From NCBI RefSeq assembly GCF_037325665.1, contig NC_090247.1, positions 27,379,559 through 27,443,558 on the forward strand: a stretch of DNA of 64,000 nucleotides, given 5' to 3'. The position numbers and the translations under genes were made by a program. Shown here piece after piece: positions 52,261 to 63,203 of the stretch. Positions within the stretch are counted from its first letter, which is position 1. Each line of letters starts with the position of its first letter. Under the pieces are notes generated by a model. That model was not told the DNA's origin and searched no databases. It saw only the letters and a program-made list of their open reading frames with translations. The DNA is from Littorina saxatilis (Eukaryota; Mollusca; Gastropoda; Littorinimorpha; Littorinidae).

Positions 52261-53375
52261 GTGAGTATCAACTGTCTTGGAGAAAGAAATACATGTTCTG
52301 ATGTAGTCTTTTTCTCGGTTGTGTGTAGCGTTGGACTATTTTTGCAGATATATTTGATTGAAAAACGACTGATGTAAAAAGAGAAAAAAAAAAAGACAGA
52401 TATTTTCTTGAACAGTTACTTGGAAAAGATGGATTTGATTCGCTGGAACTGTATGTTTGGAATATTTGTGATTTTTGCAACGAGCACCTTCGGAACTGTG
52501 AGTATCAACTGTCTTGGAGAAAGAAATACATGTTCTGATGTAGTCTTTTTCTCGGTTGTGTGTAGCGTTGGACTATTTTCGCAGATATACTTTGATTGAA
52601 AAACGACTGATGTAAAAAGAGAAAAAAAAGACAGATATTTAGCACCCCCAAACCCCTGCAAGACGAACGTACTAACAAAGAAAACCGACACCAGTCATCT
52701 AGAGAGAGAAGTTTATACCAAGAAGAAACCAAAAATAATGTTGATTTTGTGGATGTAGTAAAATAAGGCACAGTTCTTACTCATTCATTTAACGGGCAGA
52801 CTGGACTCGACAACCATGGTAGGTAACCAGTCTAGGAGAAGGAAAACTCCGAAATAAAACCACGGGCAGACCAAGCTCAACAGCCCAGGAAGGCAATTGG
52901 TCTAAGGGAGGGACCCCTGATCAACGTCCATGGCCGAAGCCGGAGATGCGGGACCCCCTGGGTGCCAAAAAGCGCTGCATCACGCAAATCACAAAATGAA
53001 AAACTCTAGTGAACGACGAAGAAGAAGAAGACTCATTCATTCACCAACCAACTCACCCTCCATACCATCCAATCCTTTCTTACTAAAAAAAAATTCCGTC
53101 CTTCACAGGACACGATCTACATGCAGTGTGACCCCAACCAAGGCCCCAACCAACCTAGCCGCGTCGACTGTCCAGCAGACTACTGTTGTGTGAAGGACGA
53201 ATTTGACACCAATCAGGTCTACTGCGAGAAGATCGGTCAAGTTGGCGAGGCTTGCACAGTGCAACCTACGGTGTACGACTGTCCTTGTGCCACTGGACTC
53301 ACGTGCAAACCCAACATCCACACTGCTGTCTTCGTGTCCATGTTCGGACGCTGTTTTGACCCAAATTCGCCCTGA
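52192..53375 (+). CDS. secreted cysteine-rich peptide, prokineticin (AVIT)-like
   Basis: Two coding exons (52192-52260 and 53109-53375) join in phase 0 to give 111 residues. Residues 1-23 (MDLIRWNCMFGIFVILATST) form a signal peptide, so the product is probably secreted. The rest has ten cysteines in the order C, C, CC, C, C, CPC, C, C (DCPADYCCVKDEF, then GEACTVQPTVYDCPCATGLT), which is the prokineticin/astakine/colipase-like disulfide pattern. It lacks the AVIT N terminus that activates prokineticin receptors, so I do not assign a receptor or activity. A duplicate first exon lies at 52429. A related gene faces it at 56538-57275, and a partial copy follows at 54258. Confidence 0.8.
52429..52497 (+). 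CDS. signal-peptide exon 1b (tandem duplicate)
   Basis: Copy of exon 1a 237 bp downstream, with one residue change (FVILATS to FVIFATS). Start, donor (act|gtgagt) and phase are kept, so it could serve as an alternative first exon. Confidence 0.65.
52790..53030 (+). mobile_element. SINE-like insertion with (GAA)n tail
   Basis: The duplication actcattcatt is at 52779-52789 and 53031-53041. The head aacgggcagactggactcga contains a repeated cgggcaga word. No box B seen, and the tail is gaacgacgaagaagaagaag. It lies in the intron of the secreted-peptide gene. Confidence 0.8.
53109..53375 (+). CDS. mature-domain exon 2 of the secreted peptide
   Basis: The acceptor is cttcacag. 88 codons plus a TGA stop carry all ten cysteines of the mature domain. 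Codon positions and cysteine spacing argue for a functional exon. Confidence 0.82.
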   Translation, partial: DTIYMQCDPNQGPNQPSRVDCPADYCCVKDEFDTNQVYCEKIGQVGEACTVQPTVYDCPCATGLTCKPNIHTAVFVSMFGRCFDPNSP

Positions 53376-53898
53376 CCTCATGACAATGTCGCCGAGACGT
53401 TTCGACATGAATTTGGCCCAACTCTACTGTTGTACTCTATGTATCATTATGACTGATTAGGTTAAAATATATGTGTAATTTTACTACAAGCTCAACACCG
53501 CCGTGTTCGTTTTCGTGTTCTTAAACTGTTTTGACCCACATTATTTCGCATAGATAATCTTGCGATTAAACTGTAATCATGCTTTGAGCCAAATTCGCAA
53601 TGGCCAACTTTATCGTTGTACTGCAATTACAATTGTGCTTCGAATCAGATTTTATCTTGTTGAGGCATCCATCCACTGAACTGAGTTTGCTAAACTGCAA
53701 GTCATCCCAGTTTCCAACTAAACTGTGTTAAAATACGGTTGCAGTTTTTTGTTACACTTAAAATAATTACCACACGAATCACCGAACAATATATAGTTAT
53801 TCTGCACTTGCCGCGATGCCTCAACAAAGAAAACGGACACCAGTCAGCTAGAGAGAGAAGTTTACACCAAGAAGAAACCCAATTTTGCCCTTCAAAAT
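53376..53898. other. 3' flank with internal repeats of the exon end
   Basis: Degenerate repeats of the exon's last 100 or so bases (gttttgacccaaattcgc-like words at about 53353, 53528, 53584). A 60-bp segment at about 53818-53878 (gacaccagtca.ctagagaga) also occurs at 52672-52732. Confidence 0.6.
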
Positions 53899-54204
53899 AG
53901 GGGCGCCCGGGTAGCTCAGGTGGTAGAGCACTGGACTTGTGATCGACTTGTGATCGAAAGGTCGCTGGTTCGAATCCGGGCCGGGACGGACACGGGTCAA
54001 CTTTATGTGCAGACCCAGAGACGGTATCCATCTCCCACCCCCGTGTCACCACAATGGCACGTTAAAGATCATCTTGGTCAGAATACCGTAATGATACCAC
54101 CTAAACACGCATACATCAAAAGCCGTGAGGGCGTAAAACTCGAATCGTATAAACCAATTCATGTCCAATATAGGCAATTAAGCCCCTTAAAAAAAAAAAA
54201 AATT
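53899..54204 (+). mobile_element. tRNA-derived SINE with poly(A) tail
   Basis: The head gcgcccgggtagctcaggtg then gtagagcactgg and box B ggttcgaatccgg are strongly tRNA-like. The anticodon-arm region carries an 11-bp tandem duplication (gacttgtgatc twice). The duplication ccttcaaaat is at 53889-53898 and 54205-54214. It is not a functional tRNA gene because of the arm insertion and the long 3' body. Confidence 0.9.
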
Positions 54205-54257
54205 CCTTCAAAATTGCCTAAAAAAAAAATTTGTTCTGTGACGCTTTGACCCATATT

Positions 54258-54622
54258 TGATGCGAGAAGATCGGTCAAGGTGTACGACTGTCCTTGTGCC
54301 ACTGGACTCACGTGCAAACCCAACATCCACACTGCTGTCTTCGTGTCCATGTTCGGACAACTGAGTTCGCCCTGACCTGACAATCAGTGTTGCCGAGATG
54401 CTTCGACACGAACTTGACCTAACTCTACCGCTGTACTCCAAGTATCATTATGATTAGACACAAATATTTGTAATGTTATAAGCTCAATATCCACACCGCC
54501 GCGTTCGTAAGTTGTTTTGATCCACATCAATGCGCCTAAAAAAATCTTGTGATTGAACTGCAATCATACTTTGAGCCAAATTTGCTGAACGGAAGTCATC
54601 CCAGTTTCCAACTAAACTGTGT
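54258..54622 (+). pseudogene. partial duplicate of the secreted-peptide exon 2 and its 3' flank
   Basis: Matches 53220-53372 and the flank to about 53730, with an internal gap. It retains the stretch encoding YDCPCATGLTCKPNIHTAVF but no acceptor, signal peptide or N-terminal cysteines, so it is unlikely to be expressed. It arose by a tandem duplication of about 1 kb. Confidence 0.8.
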
Positions 54623-54779
54623 ATACATAATATATTCTGTACTGCATTCACCATAACGTATGCTTGAAACTAATTTTGGCCTTAACGTTGTTGTACTGCA
54701 TTGCCTATGTATTGCAACTGCAAGGAGTTTTATGCTTTGTTTAAGGGGAGGAGGGTGGGGGGCAAGCAAGCGAGCACAG

Positions 54780-54850
54780 CCCCCCCCCACACACACACAC
54801 TTGTACACTCACACACAAACGCGCGTTCACACACACAAACACACACACAA

Positions 54851-54930
<80 letters not shown>
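54780..54930. repeat. (AC)n microsatellite
   Basis: Interrupted at first, then pure from about 54855 to 54930. Confidence 0.95.
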
Positions 54931-54932
<2 letters not shown>

Positions 54933-55192
54933 CCTTTCAAAATAACCCGAAAAATATGAACACTTGAGAGAAAAGCATTGTAAAGAATGAAGTTCAAATC
55001 AAAAGGCATACAGATAATTATTTATTGTTGATCAAAATGATAGATCCATACAGTTTGAGTCAACGTGTACACTTTCGTATGCTTTTAAATAAAAATTCAA
55101 GTTCTGTAACAGTTGTTTCAGTTATTGATTGATCTGAATCAGTAGCTAGTTTTGGTTTTAACAAAACAATATGAAATAAGTAGAGTTATCAG

Positions 55193-55223
<31 letters not shown>

Positions 55224-56218
55224 GAGTTGGGCGCGTGTCTTTTGCGCGTACGTGCGTGAGCGTGCGTCTGTCTGTCTGTCTGTCTGTCTGGCTGTCTCGA
55301 TTTAGTTGATTTTTGCACAAAATCATTTTCACGTTATAAACGTATAGTTTCAAGAATTCACACTTGTGTCAAACAGGCAATGCCTTGTCCATATCGCTCA
55401 GTCAGATGTGATCAAAACGTTCATTGAAACATCCAAGCATTACACATTGGGCCAAGACTGGAATTCATGTAACAGACAAGGACAGGAACTGATTCGAGAT
55501 GGTATTCTCTGTAATTGATCAGTCAAAATCATTTTAAACTGTCAAAGATCAAGAACACGCTCACATCTTGTGACGAACTGCGAATGACACCGACAGTCAT
55601 GTTTTCTTCCTCCCAAAGATAACCAAAGTTAGCCGGGGACTGGACTAGTTGATACACATGGATACAGTAATGACATAATAAGCCGGCAAACTTTCTTTTT
55701 CACTACTCATGTTCTCAGTGATTATAGAACATCGTACACATCCGCTCCGAGTATAAAGTCAGTAATGCGACATAAGACGAAAATAAGCCGTTTCGCCGTA
55801 CAGCCAAGACACCCGTTTGTTCTTAAGCGCAATGCACATCTTAAGTTTCATTTGTTGATTGACCGGTATGGTGGATGCTTTATTGATTGAAACGGCATAT
55901 ACAGTTCAGTGGTTGGTGTGTGTCGGTTAAGACACATTATCAAATAGATGATTTTCTGGAATACAATACATCATTGCTTCACACAAATCAGTGCTCACGC
56001 ACAAACGGTATGATACCCGTTTCACAGTTGTTCAACATAACTGATTTAGAGGTGTTACCAACTTGATTCAACACAGTCCTTCTCTTCCGCTCCGGTCAGC
56101 CAATCGAGTTACATTGCCTACAACTCACTGCAGCATATGGTTGGACTCTGACGAGAAACTTCTCCTCTCATGCACACATAAATAAAGTTGTTAGTCAGTC
56201 AGTACGTCAGTCAGACAG

Positions 56219-56283
<65 letters not shown>

Positions 56284-56374
56284 GGAAGAAAAGACGTAGC
56301 CTTAAACCTCTATCCTTGTAAAATAAAGTTTCATCATGAATACCATCATTATCATCATCATCATCATCATCATC

Positions 56375-56416
<42 letters not shown>

Positions 56417-56537
56417 TCTCTGTCTCTCTCTCTCTCTCTCTCATATTCAGTCAGTATCCAATAACCCCGCAGATAGCACAGTACAGCTTAGCACAAGCAG
56501 TTTGCTCCACATTCCGGTAATAAGACGGAAGCAGTCA
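54931..56537. other. spacer between the convergent secreted-peptide genes
   Basis: No gene recognised. It includes a (GT)n/poly-G tract at about 55193-55224, tctg repeats near 55267, and the (TC)n tracts listed separately. Confidence 0.45.
56222..56443. repeat. (TC)n and (ATC)n microsatellites
   Basis: (TC)n at 56226-56280, (ATC)n at about 56347-56380, then (TC)n to 56443. Confidence 0.95.
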
Positions 56538-56717
56538 TCAGCCGTGAGGCTTGCAATGTCCCATGGTCTCGAACTTGGACATGGCGCAGCGCATGCCGGG
56601 AAGACAGGAACACATGTAGTCCTCGGGGTTTCTGAGACACATCACGCCTTCTGTCAGCAGCGGCTGACACTCTGTTCCTATGACTGGTTGCTTGTGTGGA
56701 TCCCTGAATGTTATGAC
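56538..56717 (-). CDS. terminal exon of the minus-strand secreted peptide
   Basis: 59 codons plus a TGA stop, VITFRDPHKQPVIGTECQPL to MGHCKPHG, with six cysteines of the domain. Confidence 0.75.
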   Translation of the reverse strand, partial: VITFRDPHKQPVIGTECQPLLTEGVMCLRNPEDYMCSCLPGMRCAMSKFETMGHCKPHG

Positions 56718-57105
56718 CTGTAAAGTAAGAACACACATTTCAAGCAAGCACAGGCTTAGCAAGATTTAGAGATGAAACATAAATGATGATTAGAAGGAGA
56801 GACTGATAAATATGATAGATCCATGTTGTTTGTCGGGACATATGAATGGAGAGAGAGAGAGAGAGACTGAGAGAGAGAGAAGAGAGAGAGAGAGGCGACT
56901 GGTAACAGAACATAACTCAGTTTCTCAAAGCCGCATTTGATTGTATATTTTAGAACAACCATTAAATCTATCCCCGTAATAATAGTCAGGGTAATGCAAG
57001 TATATTTTATGTCTACTGGCGCAGTTGTGACCCCTCCCCGGCCGTCCCAGTCTCTGTCACAAGACAGACTGGCATACAGACAGACACACACATGCACGCT
57101 CGCGC

Positions 57106-57142
<37 letters not shown>

Positions 57143-57275
57143 TATATACAACCTTTTTGACGCAGCAGTGATGCGTAGGACACGTCGTATCGTTTTTCAG
57201 CATGCACTTGATGTTTGCATCGGAAGTGGAATTGGTGTCGGTGGCAATGCACTGTACTAACAAGGGATTGATGAC
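56538..57275 (-). CDS. second prokineticin-like secreted peptide (partial, two exons)
   Basis: On the minus strand exon 57275-57153 (acceptor ctgtttcag, donor aag|gttgta) joins exon 56717-56538 (acceptor ctttacag) in phase 0, giving about 100 residues. The text includes CPTHHCCVKK, then ECQPLLTEGVMC and CSCLPGMRC. Spacings between cysteines 5 and 6 (9), 6 and 7 (8), 7 and 8 (1) and 8 and 9 (5) equal those of the gene at 52192, so it is a paralogue. It has one extra cysteine near the N terminus and an intron after CCVKK that the other lacks. The signal-peptide exon should lie above 57275 on this strand, but I could not find it. Confidence 0.72.
57153..57275 (-). CDS. internal exon of the minus-strand secreted peptide
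   Basis: 41 codons, VINPLLVQCIATDTNSTSDA to CPTHHCCVKK. The donor is directly followed by (AC)n microsatellite in the intron. Confidence 0.68.
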
Positions 57276-57396
57276 CTGAAACAGATAACATCGAATGTGA
57301 AAAATAAAAAGTTTTGCACGGCAAGACTACACAAGCTTCGATGATAAGAGACAGGAAGCTCTCACGGAGGCCCGTGAGAGACGGTGTCAGTCAGGA

Positions 57397-57621
57397 ACTG
57401 AACACTCTGCCTGAACAATCCCTCTCATTGCGGTCAATGCGCATGCGCTAACATGGGGAGATAAATCAGGTCGTGAACAACCTAACCCTAACCCTTACCC
57501 TAATCCTAACCCTAACCCTAACCCATGGTTCGTTCGGTCAAAGGGTCGCATTTTTTAAGTCCAAGATTGGCGCATGCGCATTGACCGCAATGAGAGGGAT
57601 TGTTCGGCAGAGTTTTCAGAT
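57397..57621. mobile_element. foldback element with interstitial telomeric repeat
   Basis: Inverted arms of about 55 bp (57397-57450 and 57567-57621; ctctcattgcggtcaatgcg core) enclose a (CCCTAA)n stretch at about 57481-57524, with seven partly diverged units. No coding capacity. Confidence 0.8.
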
Positions 57622-58849
57622 CGTGACACTGGAACTGATGCTGCGGAAAAAAGCTGCTGCACCAGCCGAATCAGGACAGATTCAGATTCAATGCCCACAC
57701 TATCAGCAGGCCGGTGTAGCGAAACCAGCTTTCTGATTTAGCCTTGTTGATCTTGTATAAACTCCACATCGAAAAAAACCCACCTCCCTTCCATAGTACT
57801 AATGATCGACCTTAGGTACTTTTTTCATGGTGTAAAATTCGTTCATAAAAAAAACGTACTTTAACTTAGAAATGTACTTCATCGCAAAGATATTTCCCCT
57901 TCTCATTCAAGGGACATAACCACTCGGTGCACGTTTTTGAAGGAATTGAATTTTGGGGTGATATCTAATGAATGTCATTTTTGTCACCACCAATTTCTTT
58001 CACTTGCAAGACTTGAAACAGACATGCTTTCCTCCCTCAAAATCAAACAACTCTAACTCTTAATTTGACCAGGAAACCACGTTTTCGTCTGGGGTATGGT
58101 ATATATCGAATCAGAAAGCTGGTTCAATCATGCAGAGCCTGATATCGTTACACCGGCCGCTCTTGACTTGGACTCCACAGCCACCTGCGAGTCCACACCA
58201 GATGAGATGCGCATGAGAACACAGACGTTATCGACGGATCCGACGGACTACCCAAGGAGTTTGACCCTCATCTAAGTGCCAGAAGTAGAGTTATGGCCTT
58301 AATCTTTGTTACACAACTGAATCGTGTTTCGTATTTTGGACGCCTGTTTTTTTCCCTCTCTCCAACAAATACAAGAGTGAAGGGGTGAAACGTCAAGGGG
58401 TGAAACGTCAAGGGGTGAAGGCGGCTGAGGGAAAGGGGAAAGGGTAGCACATTGTAAAGACATACGTACGTGTCTTTCGTTCACGAGAGAACGAATGTAA
58501 CGTCAAACCACTCTTTTGCACTGATCAAACCCCATCCTCCAATCTCTCACATCCCCTCACCCAATACAAATGTTTTTGTCCCTTTCGCTGCTTTTTTCCC
58601 CCTCGACTCTTTCAGTCTGGCCCCCACCGAGCGTGATCAATTCCAACCTTTCAATATCCAGTTTAACTGGCGCATTAGGTCCGAGCGCAAGATCAAATCG
58701 CTTTTTCTGGTCTGACCGCAGCCAATAAATTAGGTTAGAGCCGGGACGGGTAAAGTATTTCCCTCGCCAGAATGGCAGCTCCCCTGTGAAAGTCCCCTAA
58801 AATGCCGTCTCCTAGGTGAAGTAAAGGAAGAGTTATTGGAGGAGGGTAA
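57622..58849. other. intergenic with a weak inverted repeat
   Basis: gaaaccagctttctgatt at about 57720 and its complement at 58105-58125 with tacaccgg words suggest a decayed MITE of about 445 bp. A ggggtgaaacgtcaa tandem triplet lies at about 58381-58425. No gene seen. Confidence 0.5.
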
Positions 58850-59031
58850 ACTGAGGGTTTGAAAGGGTTAAAGCTTTTAAACAGACTGGCTCCTGCCAAA
58901 GTACGTTAGATGGGCCTCCGTGGTGCGTTGCCAAAGAGTTATAATGCAAAAAAGGTCAACTGTGCTTGAAAAGTTTAAATCTTTAAAGAGATTTTTTCCT
59001 GCCAGAGTAATTCAAATGAGTGTCTCTGTTG

Positions 59032-59034
<3 letters not shown>

Positions 59035-59099
<65 letters not shown>

Positions 59100-59125
59100 T
59101 CTCCCTGAAGAGCGAAGCAGGAGTT

Positions 59126-59178
<53 letters not shown>
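59035..59178. repeat. (GA)n microsatellites
   Basis: Two pure runs, 59035-59096 and about 59130-59177, separated by a piece of the diverged array unit. Confidence 0.95.
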
Positions 59179-59179
<1 letters not shown>

Positions 59180-59332
59180 GAGAGAGAGAGGTTTTTTTTT
59201 TTTAGAGATGTCTCCCTGAAGAGCTAAGAAGGAGTTACTGAAGAAGAGTAAACCGAGGCCTTCAACGACTTAAATCTTTAAAAGACTGGCTTCTTCAAAA
59301 ATAATTCATGTCATGTGGGTCTCCTGTGGCAG

Positions 59333-60227
59333 AAAAAACAAGTCGCGTAAGGCGAAAATACAACATTTAGTCAAGTAGCTGTCGAACTCACAGAATGAAA
59401 CTGAACGCAATGCAACGCAGCAAGACCGTATACTCGTAGCATCGTCAGTCCACCGCTCACGGCATAGGCAGTGAAATTGACAAGAAGAGCGGGGTAGTAG
59501 TAGTTGCGCTGGGAAGGATAGCACGCTTTTCTGTACCTCTCTTCGTTTTAACTTTCTGAGCGTGTTTTTAATCCAAACATATCATATCTATATGTTTTTG
59601 GAATCAGGAACCGACAAGGAATAAGATGAAAGTGTTTTTAAATTGATTTGGAAAATTTAATTTTGATAATAATTTTTATATATTTAATTTTCAGAGCTTT
59701 TTTTTTAATCCGAATATAACATATTTATATGTTTTTGGAATCAGCAAATGATGGAGAATAAGATGAACGTAAATTTGGATCGTTTTATAAAAATTTTTTT
59801 TTTATCAATTTTCAGATTTTTAATGACCAAAGTCATTAATTAATTTTTAAGCCACCAAGCTGAAATGCAATACCGAAGTCCGGGCTTCGTCGGAGATTAC
59901 TTGACCAAAATTTCAACGAATTTGGTTGAAAAATGAGAGCGTGACAGTGCCGCCTCAACTTTCACGAAAAGCCGGATATGACGTCATCAAAGACATTTAT
60001 CAAAAAAAATGAAAAAAACGTCTGAGGATATCATACCCAGAAACTCTCATGTCAAATTTCATAAAGATCGGCCCAGTAGTTTAGTCTGAATCGCTCTACA
60101 CACACACACACACACACACAGAGACAGACACACACACACACACACACACGCACATACACCACGACCCTCGTCTCGATTCCCCCCTCTATGTTAAAACATT
60201 TAGTCAAAACTTGACTAAATGTAAAAA
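59333..60227 (+). repeat. 880-bp interspersed repeat, copy C
   Basis: Full-length copy from aaacaagtcgcgtaaggcg to cttgactaaatgtaaaa, with (AC)n at about 60098-60150 in the family's usual place. Confidence 0.9.
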
Positions 60228-61410
60228 TGAAGCAAGGTCAAAAATGTTGGTTTGAATGGTTTGGATCTTCAAAGAGAGTTTCTTCAAAGGAAAGTGCTTC
60301 GAATGAGCCTCTGTGCATGAGAAGTGAATTAAAAGTTAAAATGGAAAAGTCAACTGTTGGCTTAAGAAGTTTAAATCTTTAGCGTAAACTTTGCCAAACT
60401 ACTTTAGATGGGCCTGCGCAGTGCAGTACGAGAGAATTAATGCAAATGGTCAACAGATGGGCCCCCCCTGATGATAAACTTTGCAAAAGTTTCTTATATC
60501 GGTCTCGTGGATCAAGAAACGAAAAATGAACCGTGGGAGAAACATGCAGGTAAAATACTTTTTTTTTTAATTTTGTTATTTTTTTTTTTTTTTTTTTAAG
60601 GGAATGACGATATTCTGAGTTTTGTTTTAGAGATACTGGGTTTTTTTCTTCTCGAAAGTACGTTAGATAGATCTCCGTGGCTGGGTAAGAAAGCGTGAAT
60701 GAAAAAAGGTTAACTGTAGGCTTGAAAAGCTTGTCTTTAGAGTAGACATTGCTAAAGTGTAGCATCATGGTTCAGAAAAGAATGTAAAAGAAAAGAAGAA
60801 AAAAAGCACGAAAGAAAGAAAACTGAACCGCTAGCTAGTGAAGTTATCGTTTCGTTAAATAATGTTTAAAGGGAATAAATAGTATTTTCATTTCTGCTGG
60901 GTTTTGGGACATGTCCCATTTAGTGATCGCAAAATGATGGGAACAGCGTGTTCTATAGCTTCAAGGATGGTCGGGCAGGAATTTCGTTTGACATGACCTC
61001 ACTGAAGCGCTTAAAAGAAAGCAACAGGTTTCTCCAATCTGGCTGTTACATTTATACTGTCTGCGTTTTGTAAAAAAATAGTTCACTTGCCAGGATAAGA
61101 AGCCTATCCTACCCTCACCCCACCTCCTCCCATTTGAAGGTCCTTTAACTTGAAAGGCTAACTGAGGGTTTGAAAGGCTTGAATCTTGAAGAGACTGGTT
61201 CCTTCAAAAGTACTTTAGATGGATCTCGGTGGTGAGACAAGAACGACGTAACGCTGAAAGGTCAACCGTGGTCTGGAATAGTATATAATTATCCATAGAG
61301 AGACTGGCTCCCGCGAAAGTACTTGATATTGGTCTCTTTGAAAAGAGTTAACGCGGAATTGGTTCACGGTGGCATCGCAAAAGTTCAACACTTTAAAGCA
61401 GACTTTGCGG

Positions 61411-61522
61411 AAACAAATCTTTGACTAAGGGGACTGGGAAATGAAATTGGTACCGAGGAAAACCGGTGTTGCCAAAGTCTATACCGAATGGGAATTAAAC
61501 GCTACTTAACTTGTAGCTTTTT

Positions 61523-61554
<32 letters not shown>

Positions 61555-63154
61555 GTCCCGTTCAATGGTTGCAAAACGGTGAGAGTTGAAATGTGTACAT
61601 TTTCTTCAGAAAGTACTGAAGCATTTATTGTCAGTTTTTAATGCTGTTCTAACGTTGTTTTGAACTCCTGAATGTATGAGATATTTGCACAGAATGTTCT
61701 CCAGACAGACGAAGAAATGTATACCAATTATTCGTTCGATTTTGATGTAGATTAGAATCATTCTCAACTCAGGACATAATTATCTGCTTCTCCATTTACT
61801 CTTATAAACTCACCTAAATCAATTTGTTCAAAAAAGGAATGTTTTTACGTTTCATTCGGCGAAGCATTTTAACATTAACATGTTATTTACTTGAACAAAG
61901 TCCTTTTTTTTGTAGTATTTACGCATTCGGGGAAAAAAAAGCAATGATGGGTCTTCTCCCTTTACAGTCAAGACATAAATGGATCCCTTCCACAAAGCCA
62001 TCAAGCTCTTGACAAATCCTTGAAATGTATCTCTTGTGCAGGATAGACAGAGGTCGCAAGAAGCTAAAACCTTGGAAAAACAAAGGCTTTGGTTGCCTTT
62101 GGGATGTGGCCCTTCCAATAGCAGGGAAACGGAGGTCATGCTAGAAGGAAGAATCTTTTTATCAGTTCAAGTTTTGTACACAGCTAACATTAATAACGCC
62201 AGATGAAAAAATAATACAGTTCAAGTTGAGGTTTGAAACACGTTCCAAGCATAGTTATTTGGAGAAATCTGGAATACTTTTGCAGTATGAGGAAAGATAA
62301 GAGGCATGGGTCACGTAAAATAACCTTTTGCTTGAGTTCCTGCCCTTGTTGCTCACTATAAATGGTGTCATGTTATGCATTTTGAATATTTGTTTTGGTA
62401 TTAACCAAGATACAAGAGAGCTCTGAGTATGGTCAGTGTCCAGACAGGACAGAAAACAGATTTTTCTTGCCAAAAGGTCAGTATCAAAAACACCCAAGTG
62501 GGTCCTCCGACAGACACAAACGGTTACTGCACCACCGGCGATCCAGAGCTTCAGATTCAAATCATAAGAGCTTACTTTTCCCTAGTTTTACGCTGAGGAA
62601 AAGTCAATGTAGAATTGATTCTGCTTTTTCGTAATCGTGTGTGTTTTTTAGAAGAAAAAAAGGTCTCATTTACAGTGAATGAAAAACCTCCAAAACATAT
62701 CGTAAGCATTTTGAGAACAGACGCACTCTCATCGAATGACTTGAACTTCCTGCTCTCCATTTTGCTCTACATCGCGTCCTTTCTTAAACTTCTTTTCCTT
62801 GGCCAATCCTTCACCAAAAGTTAGAGGAGAAAAGAGAAATCGGTCGCTCGCTGAGACAGTTTGAGAAAAGGTGCAGCCGATGGTCGATGTGCAGCACAGA
62901 TGACCTTTTCAGCTGTCCAAACCTTCCAGTCTGACCGAAAAATGCCCCTCCTCTTCTGGTTGCCTTGACAGACTCGACAGCCCCTCTCCCCCCCCCCCCC
63001 CACACGTACACGTAGGAACACACATACACGCACATACACGCAAACGCGCGCATGCACGCAGGCACGCACAAACACACAAACACACATACACACACGCACA
63101 CACACACACACGTACACATACACTCGCACATACACCCACCCACACACACACACA

Positions 63155-63203
<49 letters not shown>

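Larger units (their letters stand above)
58850..61410. repeat. highly diverged tandem array, unit about 120 bp
   Basis: Recurring words (cttgaaaagtttaaatcttt, aaagagactggctcctgcc, aaagtactttagatgggcct, ccgtggtg) reappear at about 58860, 58960, 59260, 60250, 60370, 60655, 61160 and 61300. The array is interrupted by (GA)n tracts and by the 880-bp repeat at 59333-60227. Confidence 0.6.

Noticed and set aside
53905-53980. Apparent tRNA gene
   Set aside because: The anticodon arm is duplicated, and the sequence continues into a SINE body with poly(A) and a target duplication.
58470-58715. 81-residue plus-strand frame
   Set aside because: No similarity, no signal peptide and no supporting splice sites. 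It is also not a credible first exon for the minus-strand secreted gene, being on the wrong strand.
60379-60768. Minus-strand 129-residue frame
   Set aside because: Crosses poly-A/T tracts and the diverged tandem array; no domain or splice context.
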